This document shows, in pieces, positions 1 to 7,225 of a stretch of 33,590 nt of DNA. The DNA is taken from positions 1 through 33,590 of the forward strand of contig NZ_JNYD01000047.1 of NCBI RefSeq assembly GCF_000717175.1, written 5' to 3'. Numbering within the stretch: the first letter of the stretch is position 1; each line of letters begins with the position of its first letter. The notes beneath the pieces are model-generated. The model ran no database searches. It was given only the letters and a program-made list of their open reading frames with translations, and was not told the origin of the DNA. A program made the translations under genes and the position numbers. This stretch comes from Pseudonocardia autotrophica. Lineage in GTDB: Bacteria; Actinomycetota; Actinomycetes; Mycobacteriales; Pseudonocardiaceae.

Positions 1-508
1 GTGGCGGGGAACAGCCGGGTCAGCCGTGCGGCCCGGGCGAGCAGGGTTTTCGCGGTCAACCGGGTCGCACCCAGGGCGAGCCCGAGTTCGTCGGGGGCCA
101 GCGGGACCCGAGGTGCGGGGTGTCGCCACCGACGTAGCCGGGTTCGTCGCCGGGGCGGCGCCGGTCGAGTTCGGCGATCAGTTCGGTGCGCAGCGCCCCG
201 GCCGCGTCCACCAGCCCGGCGTCGTCGGTCACCGCCCGCGACGCGGTCAACGTCCCACCCGCAGCACGCAACGCCCGCAGGTGCGCGCAGAGATCCTCGA
301 GCCGGGTGGCCAGCTCCGCCGAGGGCGCGGTGTCGGCGAGCTCGGTGACCGGGTCCGGGTCGGTGTAGGCCCCCCACAACAGCGCCGGGTTCGGGGTGAT
401 CACCCCGGGTGCTTCCTGTGCCCAGGCCCGCACGAAGGCCGGGACATAACCCTCGGGATCAAGTCCCGGGACCTCGGGCGCGCGGCCGAGGTGGCTGGGG
501 CCGAACAG
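1..508 (-). pseudogene. DUF222/13E12-family protein, broken N-terminal part
   Basis: On the minus strand from about 508 down to 1, the reading frame encodes a DUF222-type N-terminal region: DPEGYVPAFVRAW, then ITPNPALLWGAYTDPDPV, then LRTELIAELDRRRPGDEPGY. The family (13E12 repeat proteins, usually with a C-terminal HNH nuclease domain) is multicopy in Actinobacteria. This copy looks broken. The codon aligned with the ATG of the sister copy at the right end is CTG (508-506). About ten residues that the sister copy has (LVGAEHLLRW) are missing in frame. After GGDTPHL, near 105-112, the frame shifts, and the conserved DELGLALGATRLTAKTLL continues in another frame to the window edge. The C-terminal part lies outside the window. 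Family assignment rests on recognition of the sequence pattern. Confidence 0.7.
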
Positions 509-746
509 GAGTACCCCGCCCGGGCCTCCGCGATCGGCACCGGGCTGGACACCAGCCGCGAGGCGGTGCCGATGACCGTCACCTGTCCGGCCGCAGATGC
601 CTTGCCGCACCTCCGTCACGACGGCCGAGTGCGAGACCGCTCGAGCTGGAGCGGCGCTCCGCCCGACGTCGAGCCTGCGGAAACGGCGCCCTGAAGTCCC
701 CTCCCCCTGGGTGCAGGATGGAAGGAGCACGAGAAGGGAGTCGGCG
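509..746. other. gap between broken DUF222 copy and membrane-protein gene
   Basis: Open frames run through here on both strands (one from 582 leftward starting MTVIGTASRL), but none has a recognisable family or a convincing ribosome binding site. I see no clear promoter. The last bases before 747 carry the ribosome binding site of the next gene. Confidence 0.4.
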
Positions 747-1166
747 GTGAACCTCGCGGTCGGTGCGATCGCTTTCCTGTGGCTGGGCATGGTGCTGGCG
801 CTGTCGTTCCTGGAGGCGCCCCTCAAGTTCCGCGCCCCCGGCATCACGGTGCCGCTCGGGCTCGGCATCGGGCGTCTCGTGTTCCGGGCGCTGAACATCG
901 TCGAGGTCGTACTGCTCCTGGGGGTCGGGATCGCGCTGCTTGCCGGGCCGCGGTCCACGCCGATCCTGTGGGCCACCGCCGCGGTCGCCCTCCTGCTCGT
1001 CGTCCAACTCGCCGCGGTCCGGCCCGCGCTGGCCGCCCGCACCCGCCGGGTCCTCGCCGGCGACCCGCACACCGGCTCGCGGGCCCACCTCGCCTACATC
1101 GCCCTGGAGCTCGTCAAGGTCGGTGGCCTGGTCGTGCTCGGCCTCGCCGCCTCCGCCGTCATCTAG
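747..1166 (+). CDS. small four-helix integral membrane protein
   Basis: A 139-residue protein of unknown function. Four hydrophobic stretches, roughly residues 2-22, 43-66, 69-90 and 113-137, suggest a four-helix inner-membrane protein. The segment FLEAPLKFRAPG between helices 1 and 2 resembles a motif I recall from actinobacterial hypothetical membrane proteins, but I cannot name the family. The GTG at 747 is chosen because AAGGGAG lies just upstream at good spacing, and the longer frame upstream (from 597) has no membrane or conserved character. It converges with the next gene and overlaps its 3' end by 8 bp, so the two are transcribed toward each other. Confidence 0.75.
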   Translation: MNLAVGAIAFLWLGMVLALSFLEAPLKFRAPGITVPLGLGIGRLVFRALNIVEVVLLLGVGIALLAGPRSTPILWATAAVALLLVVQLAAVRPALAARTRRVLAGDPHTGSRAHLAYIALELVKVGGLVVLGLAASAVI

Positions 1167-1935
1167 GGGGCACTTCGAGCCGCAGGTCCTCGAACCGGCC
1201 GTCGACGTAGCAGAAGTCGCCGTCGTCCAGATGCCACACCGCTCGTGCGCGAGCGGGGAGCAGGTGCCCGCCGACGCACTCCCAGCCGTCGACCGGCGTG
1301 GTCCAGCGGGCCCGGACCGGTCCGGAGGGCAGGGCGAGGTACCGGTCCGTGGTGGAGACGTCCAGGAGCCGCCCCAGCTCGTCGACCGTCAGCCGGACGG
1401 TGACGGTCAGGCCCGAGTCGGCCACCGTGACGTCGAACGACGAGTCGTCGACCGGGCTCCAGGTCGCGGCGGGGGTGAGGAGCATGCCCGGGGCGAGGAG
1501 GCAGGCGTCGTCGACCCAGGTGGCGAGCTCGCCGAGGTCGAACTCCGGCCCACGCCCCTCGGCGACGGGGACCAGGCCCAGCAGGGTGCCCCGCATCCGC
1601 CCGTGCCCGCCGAGGTAGGTGTCGGTGCCGAGCATCGGGACGACGCCGGCGACCCGCAGCCGCATCACGAACACCCGGACGACGGGGTCGGCGAGGTTGT
1701 ACTGCCAGGCGGCGCACGGGAGCGGGCCCCCGGTGCGCCGCAACCGGAACCGGGCGCGGAGCCGGACCCGGAAGGACCGCGGGCGCGGCCGGCCGGGCAC
1801 ACCCATGGCCCGCAGGTACCGCTGCGCCGGCCCGGGCAGGCCCGCGAGGTCGGCTGCCGTCACCGCGGGGCGTTCGGCGGGGTCCCAGGGCAGCGCCAGC
1901 GCACGGACGGCCCGGTCGAGTCGCCGCACCGACAC
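1159..1935 (-). CDS. DUF6544-like protein
   Basis: A 258-residue protein without obvious membrane segments or signal peptide. Its N-terminal part has LPGPAQRYLRAMGVPGRPRP, followed by RARFRLRR and WQYNLADPVVRVFVMRL. This matches what I know of the DUF6544 family (a short PxPVxRYLxxxG motif, then a beta-rich domain). The family has no established reaction. Its stop overlaps the convergent gene by 8 bp, and its start lies just downstream of the YoaK-like gene (1-bp gap), so the two are probably co-transcribed leftward. The family name is from memory; the existence of the gene is much more certain than its name. Confidence 0.7.
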   Translation of the reverse strand: MSVRRLDRAVRALALPWDPAERPAVTAADLAGLPGPAQRYLRAMGVPGRPRPRSFRVRLRARFRLRRTGGPLPCAAWQYNLADPVVRVFVMRLRVAGVVPMLGTDTYLGGHGRMRGTLLGLVPVAEGRGPEFDLGELATWVDDACLLAPGMLLTPAATWSPVDDSSFDVTVADSGLTVTVRLTVDELGRLLDVSTTDRYLALPSGPVRARWTTPVDGWECVGGHLLPARARAVWHLDDGDFCYVDGRFEDLRLEVPPR

Positions 1936-1936
1936 C

Positions 1937-2638
1937 TCAACCCTCCCAGTCCGGCCCCCGCCGCAGCAGCGTGTGGGCCGCGATCCCGACGCCCGCGAGC
2001 AGGACGAGGATCAGCGCGAACGCGGGGACGTCGCCGACGGTGCGCACCAGGATCGCCCCCACGATCGCCCCGAGGAGCAGGCTGAGCACCGCCGACGCCC
2101 GCCGCAGGACCGCCTCCCGGGTCGAGTGCGTGCGGTCCGCGACGAGCCCTGTCATGGACATCCCGACGACGCTGGTGGTGAGGTCCGGGACGGCGATCCG
2201 GCGGCCCACCGCGTTCTGCAGGCCCATCGCCACGGCCGCGATCACGGCCGTCGCCAGCGTCGGGGCGGAGTCGACCACCGGCGGGTGGACGGCCACGAGG
2301 ACGAGGCAGACCGCGAGCAGCACCCATTCGATCAGGACCGCGGCCCGGAGCAGCCCACCCCGCCCGTCGATCCTGTCGATGAGGAACCCCGCCGCCGTCG
2401 CGCCGGCCAGGAACCCCACCAGCACGGCCAGCGAGGTGCGGAGGGAGAACCCCGGCGCACCCCCGATCGCGAACCCGGTGATGACCACGTTGCCGGTCAT
2501 GTTGGCCACGAAGACCCGGCCGAGGGTGAGCAGGCTGATCGCGTCGATCACCCCGGTGACCGTGGTGAGGACGAGCAGCAGAACGGGGAGGGACCCGTGG
2601 CGCTCCCCGGCGAGGAGCAACCGCGGTCCGGCCGTCAT
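1937..2638 (-). CDS. YoaK/DUF1275 family membrane protein
   Basis: About 233 residues with six or so hydrophobic helices. Family hallmarks are the first helix LTTVTGVIDAISLLTLGRVFVANMTGNVV and the later MGLQNAVGRRIAVPDLTTSVVGMSMTGL, which together identify the YoaK/DUF1275 family of small inner-membrane proteins with unknown, possibly transport-like, function. The ATG at 2638 (MTAGPRLLLAG) is preferred because family members begin shortly before the first helix. An upstream GTG at 2668 would add ten residues, and neither start has a strong ribosome binding site. It ends one base before the DUF6544-like gene, suggesting a two-gene unit. Confidence 0.85.
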   Translation of the reverse strand: MTAGPRLLLAGERHGSLPVLLLVLTTVTGVIDAISLLTLGRVFVANMTGNVVITGFAIGGAPGFSLRTSLAVLVGFLAGATAAGFLIDRIDGRGGLLRAAVLIEWVLLAVCLVLVAVHPPVVDSAPTLATAVIAAVAMGLQNAVGRRIAVPDLTTSVVGMSMTGLVADRTHSTREAVLRRASAVLSLLLGAIVGAILVRTVGDVPAFALILVLLAGVGIAAHTLLRRGPDWEG

Positions 2639-2677
2639 ACGGACGAGTGAAGCAGCCCCGCGCCGCACGCGGAAGGG

Positions 2678-2806
2678 TCAGGTCCGCGGACCCCGGCGCA
2701 CCAGGGAACCGATCAGCGGCACCAGCACCAGCACCCGGCCGAGCGGGCCGCCGGTCGGACGCGGCCCCCGCCGCGGACCGCTGAGGTCCTTCAGTATCCG
2801 CGCCAT
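2678..2806 (-). CDS. possible small hydrophobic protein
   Basis: A possible 42-residue product starting MARILKDLSG with one hydrophobic stretch (GRVLVLVPLIGSLV). A GGGAGG element lies just upstream, which also suits a GTG four codons earlier. Nothing identifies a family. It sits alone between the YoaK-like gene and the PadR gene on the same strand. This could be chance in GC-rich DNA, so it is kept only as a candidate. Confidence 0.25.
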   Translation of the reverse strand: MARILKDLSGPRRGPRPTGGPLGRVLVLVPLIGSLVRRGPRT

Positions 2807-2950
2807 CCGCGCCACCGCCTCCCGACGTCTCGACCATCGAGCGTCGGGGCGCCGACTGTGACCCGCAAGTCGATCTTGCGAGCCCGCGGGCACCGACACC
2901 CGCGAAACCACCCCGGTCAGGCGATCGGGTGCGAGTCGCCGTCGACCCGC

Positions 2951-3370
2951 TCAGGGGGCGGCGCGCCCGGCCCCCGGGCGGGCGTGGGCGCGGTCCCGTC
3001 CGAACCCGTCGTCCGGCACCCCGTCGGCGCCGGGCGGACCGGCCGTCGAGCGCTCGTAGCGGTCCAGGAAGAGGTGGAGCGCGTCGTCGACCTGGCGCAG
3101 CTCGGCGGCCTGCAGGTCGAGGAAGGCCTCGCCCTCCCCGGTCAGCCGGTAGGTGCGGCGGGCGGGCCCGGCCTTCGGGATGGACCACTGCGAGCGCACC
3201 AGGCCGCGTCGCTCCAGGCCGCGGAGCGCGCGGTAGACGCCTCCGGAGTCCCCCTCGCCGTCGTGCAGCGGGCCGAGCCGGGAGACGAGCTCGTAGCCGT
3301 GGTCGGCCTGCTCCCGCAGCAGCAGGAGCAGGCAGGGTTGCAGGAAGTTGCGCGGTTCGAGCACGGCCAT
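2951..3370 (-). CDS. PadR family transcriptional regulator
   Basis: A 139-residue PadR-type winged-helix regulator. The N-terminal domain (about residues 8-85) reads FLQPCLLLLLREQADHGYEL, then GGVYRALRGLERRGLV and a wing with YRLTGEGEAFL, the standard PadR pattern. A helical dimerisation segment follows, ELRQVDDALHLFLDRY. The last 30 residues are Gly/Pro/Arg-rich and look disordered. PadR proteins are usually repressors of nearby transport or stress genes, but no target is obvious here. The adjacent leftward genes encode membrane proteins, and the PAP2 gene lies upstream on the same strand, 85 bp away. Start ATG 3370. Confidence 0.9.
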   Translation of the reverse strand: MAVLEPRNFLQPCLLLLLREQADHGYELVSRLGPLHDGEGDSGGVYRALRGLERRGLVRSQWSIPKAGPARRTYRLTGEGEAFLDLQAAELRQVDDALHLFLDRYERSTAGPPGADGVPDDGFGRDRAHARPGAGRAAP

Positions 3371-3455
3371 GCGGGCTCCCGGGACGATGGCGGTGGTGGA
3401 CGCCTCAAGAAGCGATAGTGGCCGCCTGTGACCTGGAGCACAAGGCCCGGATCGA

Positions 3456-4301
3456 TCAGAGCAGGGCGGGCGTCCCGTCCCGCCGGACCGGCGCGCGACC
3501 TGCGGTGAGGGCGTGCAGCGCGGCGAGACAGACGGCCAGCCACGCCCCGCCGAGGAACCACCCGGCCAGCACGTCGGTGAACCAGTGGACGCCCAGGTAG
3601 AGCCGCGAGACCCCGATGAGGACGATCGTCGCGGCGGCCGTGCCGAGCGCGGCCACGCGCACCACGAGCGAACGCACGAGCCGGGCGGCGACGATCGCGA
3701 CCACGCCGACGATCACGATCGACCCCAGCGCGTGCCCCGAGGGCAGCGACGGGTCGAACTGCGGCACCAGCTGGGTGGCGACGGGCGGACGGGGTCGGGC
3801 GTAGAAGTCCTTGAAGGCGGGCACGAGCACGGCCACCCCGGCGCTCGCGACGGTGACCGTCGCGGCCTCCCACCAGTGCCGCCGCCACACGAGCACCGCG
3901 ACCGCGACGAGGGCCAGCACCAGCGTGCCGAGGGTGCCGCCGTAGCGGCTCGCGGTCTCCATCACCACGGTCCAGTCCCGCGCCCGGTGCGCGACGAGCC
4001 AGCCGAGCACGGGCCGGTCGGCGGCGGCGAGGCTGCTGTGGTCGGCCACCGAGTCGACGACCGTGGCCTGCGCCGTGAACAGCGTCGACGCGACGCCGGT
4101 CCCCCAGACCGCGGGCCGGCGCAGCACCCGGCGGGCCGGCGCGACCAGCGCGCCCACGGCGGGCAGGCCCGGCAGCGGGGCGCCCCCGGTGCCGGTGGTG
4201 GCACGCAGTCCCACGCGGTAGGCGCACAGGGCGACCGCGGTCACCAGCCAGCACATCCAGACCAGCACCCCGGCGCCCTGCTGGAGATCGGCGAACCGCA
4301 C
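3456..4301 (-). CDS. PAP2-family phosphatase
   Basis: A 281-residue integral membrane phosphatase of the PAP2 superfamily. All three signature motifs are visible: K164 in KDFYARPRPP (KxxxxxxRP), H190 in PSGH, and H239 in SRLYLGVHWFTD. These form the phosphate-binding and catalytic site of lipid and undecaprenyl pyrophosphate phosphatases. Several hydrophobic helices surround them, with the active site expected on the outer face. The GTG at 4301 is selected because AGGAGG lies about six bases upstream; longer frames reach 4673 but contain no conserved sequence. It diverges from the MerR-type gene at 4660. The substrate is unknown; undecaprenyl pyrophosphate or phosphatidate are the usual candidates. 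Confidence 0.92.
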   Translation of the reverse strand: MRFADLQQGAGVLVWMCWLVTAVALCAYRVGLRATTGTGGAPLPGLPAVGALVAPARRVLRRPAVWGTGVASTLFTAQATVVDSVADHSSLAAADRPVLGWLVAHRARDWTVVMETASRYGGTLGTLVLALVAVAVLVWRRHWWEAATVTVASAGVAVLVPAFKDFYARPRPPVATQLVPQFDPSLPSGHALGSIVIVGVVAIVAARLVRSLVVRVAALGTAAATIVLIGVSRLYLGVHWFTDVLAGWFLGGAWLAVCLAALHALTAGRAPVRRDGTPALL

Positions 4302-4385
4302 GGTGTGCCTCCTGTCGTCTCGAGCGTCCCGCCCGGCGGGCGGTATCCGACGACGGGGAGTGTGCGCCGCGGATGCTGTAGCGGC

Positions 4386-4405
4386 GCTGAGAGGAGCTGA
4401 GAGGA
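4386..4405. repeat. 10-bp tandem direct repeat
   Basis: GCTGAGAGGA occurs twice in immediate succession (4386-4395 and 4396-4405), followed by the related GCCGGGGA. It lies between the PAP2 start and the perfect inverted repeat at 4419-4460. Confidence 0.6.
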
Positions 4406-4418
4406 GCCGGGGATTATT

Positions 4419-4460
4419 GCGTGCTGGGCCCGGGTGCCCCTCCCTCCGGGCCCAGCACGC
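4419..4460. promoter_or_regulatory. perfect 14-bp inverted repeat in divergent intergenic region
   Basis: GCGTGCTGGGCCCG (4419-4432) and its exact complement CGGGCCCAGCACGC (4447-4460) flank a 14-nt pyrimidine-rich spacer. The RNA would form a very stable hairpin on either strand. No gene ends here: PAP2 leaves leftward from 4301 and the MerR-type gene rightward from 4660. It therefore lies in one or both 5' leaders rather than at a 3' end. No T-tract follows. The surrounding 358-bp gap otherwise shows only the nearby tandem repeat and weak, unassignable promoter-like sequence. Confidence 0.6.
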
Positions 4461-4659
4461 GAGGCGGGCATCGTCGGCTCCCCAGCGACGACGCCGTGGC
4501 GTTCGCCGGTCCCGGGGCGGTGTGCCCCACCGGCTGACGACAGTGGTAGTCACCGAAGGGCGGCCCTGTCCACGGGCTAGTAGATTCCGCGCCCGCCGCG
4601 TCCAGGTTCGGGCCGGAAGGCCCTGGGGGCAGCACGGACCCCCGAGGAGGGTGACCGGG

Positions 4660-5529
4660 GTGGACGGTGGCATGGGCCATGGGCCGTGTCCGGGTCCCGC
4701 CGGGGTGTCGATCGGCGCCGCGGCGGACTACGTCGGGGTGTCGGTCGAGACGCTGCGGGCGTGGCAGCGGCGCTACGGCGTCGGGGCCAGCGCGGTGACC
4801 CCCGGCGGCCATCGCCGCTACACCTTCGACGACCTGGTCCGGCTGCGCACCGTGCGGGACCTGGTCGAGGCGGGCGAGTCGACCGCCGTGGCCGTGCGCA
4901 CCGTGCAGGGTCCCCGCCGGGCGCCCGTCGTCCCCGAGCCGGACGTGTCCGCCGCGCGCAAGCTCGCCGCGGTGTGCATGGAGCTCGACGGGCACGCCGC
5001 CCGCCACCTCGTCGGCGCACTGCTGGCGGCCGAGGGCGTGGTCCGGACGTGGGAGACCCTGGTCCGGCCGGCCTTCACCACCCTGGAGCGCCTGCCGCTG
5101 CCCGCGGCCCGGACGGTGGGAGCCGAGCACCTGCTCTCACACGTCGTGCTCGGCACGCTGGGCGCCCGCGTCGGCCGCGAGCCGCGGGACCGGTCCGCCG
5201 TCGTGCTGGCCTGCGCCCCCGCCGAGCAGCACGAGCTGCCGATGGCGGTGCTCGCCGCCGCGCTCGCCGAACGCGCGGTGCGGGGCACCCTGCTCGGCAG
5301 CCGCACCCCGGCGGCGACGCTCCTGGCCGCCGCCGGCATGCCCGGTTCCACGCGGATCGTCCTCTACGCGCACCTGCCGGTCGACGACCCGGAGGGCGCG
5401 ATCCGCATGCTCCCCGACCCCGCGGCCGTGATCGCCGCCGGACCGGCCTGGGACGCCGTGCCGCTCGACGCCGCCGTCCGGGTCTGCAACGACGTGGCCT
5501 CCTGCCTCGCCGCGATCGGCACGGGGTGA
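4660..5529 (+). CDS. MerR-type regulator with degenerate cobalamin-binding-like domain
   Basis: About 289 residues. Residues 16-75 are a MerR-type DNA-binding domain: SIGAAADYVGVSVETLRAWQRRYG, then GGHRRYTFDDL, with a recognition helix and wing. The remainder resembles the B12-binding half of CarH/LitR photoreceptor repressors: a helical bundle with AEHLLSHVV (E156-H157), then a Rossmann-like part with AEQHELPM, where H191 occupies the place of the cobalt-ligating His. The fit is imperfect. The Trp expected ten residues before E156-H157 is replaced by Pro, and the usual Gly after the ligand motif is Pro. GTG 4660 is chosen for the GAGGAGG about ten bases upstream; GTG 4651 and ATG 4672 are alternatives. 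A B12- or light-dependent role is inference only. Confidence 0.8.
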   Translation: MDGGMGHGPCPGPAGVSIGAAADYVGVSVETLRAWQRRYGVGASAVTPGGHRRYTFDDLVRLRTVRDLVEAGESTAVAVRTVQGPRRAPVVPEPDVSAARKLAAVCMELDGHAARHLVGALLAAEGVVRTWETLVRPAFTTLERLPLPAARTVGAEHLLSHVVLGTLGARVGREPRDRSAVVLACAPAEQHELPMAVLAAALAERAVRGTLLGSRTPAATLLAAAGMPGSTRIVLYAHLPVDDPEGAIRMLPDPAAVIAAGPAWDAVPLDAAVRVCNDVASCLAAIGTG

Positions 5530-5552
5530 CGACGGACCGGCGCCGGTGACCG

Positions 5553-6440
5553 CTAGTCCAGCTGCGGCCGGATCTCCGTGTGGAACCGGCCGAACAGCTC
5601 GCGCCCCTGGTCGGCGGTGCCGCGGATGGCCGGCACGATCAGCTCGTCGAGGCCCGCCTCCCGCCAACGGCCGATGACGTCGACGATCTCGGCCACCGAT
5701 CCGGCGACGACCCCGGCCGGCGCGTCGGCGGCGGAGCCGTCGATCTGCAGCACGGCCTGGGTGGAGCGCCGGATCGTGCGGGGGTCGCGGCCGATCCGTG
5801 CGCAGTGCTCGTCGAGCACGGCGGACTTGTGCGCGAACACCTCCGGCGTGGACCAGCAGTTCCACTCGTCCGCGTACCGGGCGACGACGCCGAGCATCCG
5901 CTGCTCGCCCGAGGCCCCGAGCATGAGCGGGATCCGTCTGCCCGAGGTGACGGGCGGGGCGTCGGTGACCGCGTAATGAGTGCCCGCGACGGTCGTCCGC
6001 GGGTTGCGGAGCAGGCCGTCGAGCACGGCCAGGCCCTCCTCGAGCCGGTCGATCCGCTCGCGGACCGGGCCCAGCGCGATGCCGTAGGCGGCGTGCTCGT
6101 TGAGCTGCCAGCCCGCGCCCATGCCCAGCACCAGCCGGCCGCCGCTGAGGTCGTCGATGGTGGCCGCGGTGGCGGCGAGCACCGCCGGGTGCCGATAGGT
6201 CATCGACGCGACGAGGCTTCCCAGCCGGACCCGGGGCACCGCCGTCGCCAGGCCGGCGAGCACGCCGAAGCACTCGCGCATCCGGGTGTCGGACCGCTCC
6301 TCGGTACCGGTGTTGCCCATGAAGTGGTCGGCGACCCAGATGCCGTCGTATCCGGCGGCCTCGACCTCCCGGGCCACCGCCACGATGTCGCCGGCCGACC
6401 ACGTGGTGCCCAGCCAGGCCCCGACCGCCAGTTCCGCCAC
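5553..6440 (-). CDS. luciferase-like (LLM class, probably F420-dependent) oxidoreductase
   Basis: A 295-residue protein of the luciferase-like monooxygenase fold. Typical segments are AREVEAAGYDGIWVADHF near the N-terminus, VRLGSLVASMTYRHPAVLAA, then DDLSGGRLVLGMGAGWQ and a C-terminal AGLDELIVP. This pattern (TIM barrel, GxGAGW) is common among actinobacterial F420-dependent enzymes, which oxidise or reduce small organic substrates using coenzyme F420 or FMN. The substrate cannot be read from the sequence. The GTG at 6440 follows a strong AGGAGGAG ribosome site, so the longer frame from 6476 is not used. It converges with the MerR-type gene (23-bp gap) and diverges from the response regulator at 6518. 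Confidence 0.9.
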   Translation of the reverse strand: MAELAVGAWLGTTWSAGDIVAVAREVEAAGYDGIWVADHFMGNTGTEERSDTRMRECFGVLAGLATAVPRVRLGSLVASMTYRHPAVLAATAATIDDLSGGRLVLGMGAGWQLNEHAAYGIALGPVRERIDRLEEGLAVLDGLLRNPRTTVAGTHYAVTDAPPVTSGRRIPLMLGASGEQRMLGVVARYADEWNCWSTPEVFAHKSAVLDEHCARIGRDPRTIRRSTQAVLQIDGSAADAPAGVVAGSVAEIVDVIGRWREAGLDELIVPAIRGTADQGRELFGRFHTEIRPQLD

Positions 6441-6517
6441 GTCTCCTCCTCTATCGCGAGGGGTCCAGGAGATCACGGCTGCGGCGACACGGCGTCGCCG
6501 GCCGTTAGCATCGCCGG

Positions 6518-7222
6518 ATGGCCTCGGTCCTGGTGGTGGAGGACGACGACACGATCGGCGACGTCGTGGCCTCCAGCCTGCGGTCGCACGGCTACGGGGT
6601 GGAGCTGGCGCGGACGGGGGCGGCGGCCGTCGAGGCGGCCCGCGGCCCCGGCTTCGACCTCGTCCTGCTCGACCTCGGGCTGCCCGACCTCGACGGTGTG
6701 GAGGTCTGCCGGCGGCTGCGGCAGCGGCTGCCCGCCGCGGTGATCGTGATGCTCACGGCGCGGCGGGCCGAGATGGACGTCGTCGTGGGGCTCGACGCCG
6801 GCGCGGACGACTACCTCACCAAGCCCGTCCGGCTGCACGAGCTGCTCGCCCGCATCCGCGCCCACCTGCGCCGGGCCGGGCCGCCCGTGGCGCCGGCGGT
6901 GGTGCAGCTGGGCGACCTGAGCCTCGACGTCGGCGGCCGGCGGGTGCTGGTGCAGGGCCGCGAGCTGGCGTTGCGCAGCAAGGAGTTCGACCTGCTCGCG
7001 CGGCTGGCCCGCGAGCCGGACACCGCCGTGAGCCGGGAGACCCTGATGGCCGACGTCTGGGACGAGCACTGGCACGGCCCCACCCGCACGCTGGATGTGC
7101 ACGTCGCCTCGCTTCGGCGGCGCATCGCCTCCTTCGACGGGGCCCGGGTCCCGCGGATCACGACGCTGCGCGGGCACGGCTACCGGCTGGAGCACCCCGA
7201 CCGCGTCGCCCCGGAGGGCTGA
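6518..7222 (+). CDS. OmpR/PhoB-family response regulator
   Basis: A 234-residue two-component response regulator. The receiver domain (residues 1-115) has the acidic cluster E8-D9-D10, phospho-acceptor D52 in LLDLGLPD, T80 and K102 in YLTKP. The C-terminal winged-helix domain (about 130-227) shows LALRSKEFDLLARL, the transactivation loop, and RTLDVHVASLRRRI, followed by TLRGHGYRLE. It is followed three bases later by the histidine kinase, so the two form one unit. The target genes are not known. The neighbouring GH46 chitosanase converges on the kinase and could be a target, but no shared binding motif was seen. Confidence 0.95.
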   Translation: MASVLVVEDDDTIGDVVASSLRSHGYGVELARTGAAAVEAARGPGFDLVLLDLGLPDLDGVEVCRRLRQRLPAAVIVMLTARRAEMDVVVGLDAGADDYLTKPVRLHELLARIRAHLRRAGPPVAPAVVQLGDLSLDVGGRRVLVQGRELALRSKEFDLLARLAREPDTAVSRETLMADVWDEHWHGPTRTLDVHVASLRRRIASFDGARVPRITTLRGHGYRLEHPDRVAPEG

Positions 7223-7225
7223 CGG

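Noticed and set aside
400..582. 60-residue minus-strand ORF starting MTVIGTASRL
   Set aside because: It overlaps the DUF222 copy in another frame and has no family or ribosome site.
56..1072. 338-residue minus-strand frame across the left end
   Set aside because: Only its last part (below 508) resembles DUF222; the rest is antisense to the four-helix membrane protein gene and has no conserved sequence.
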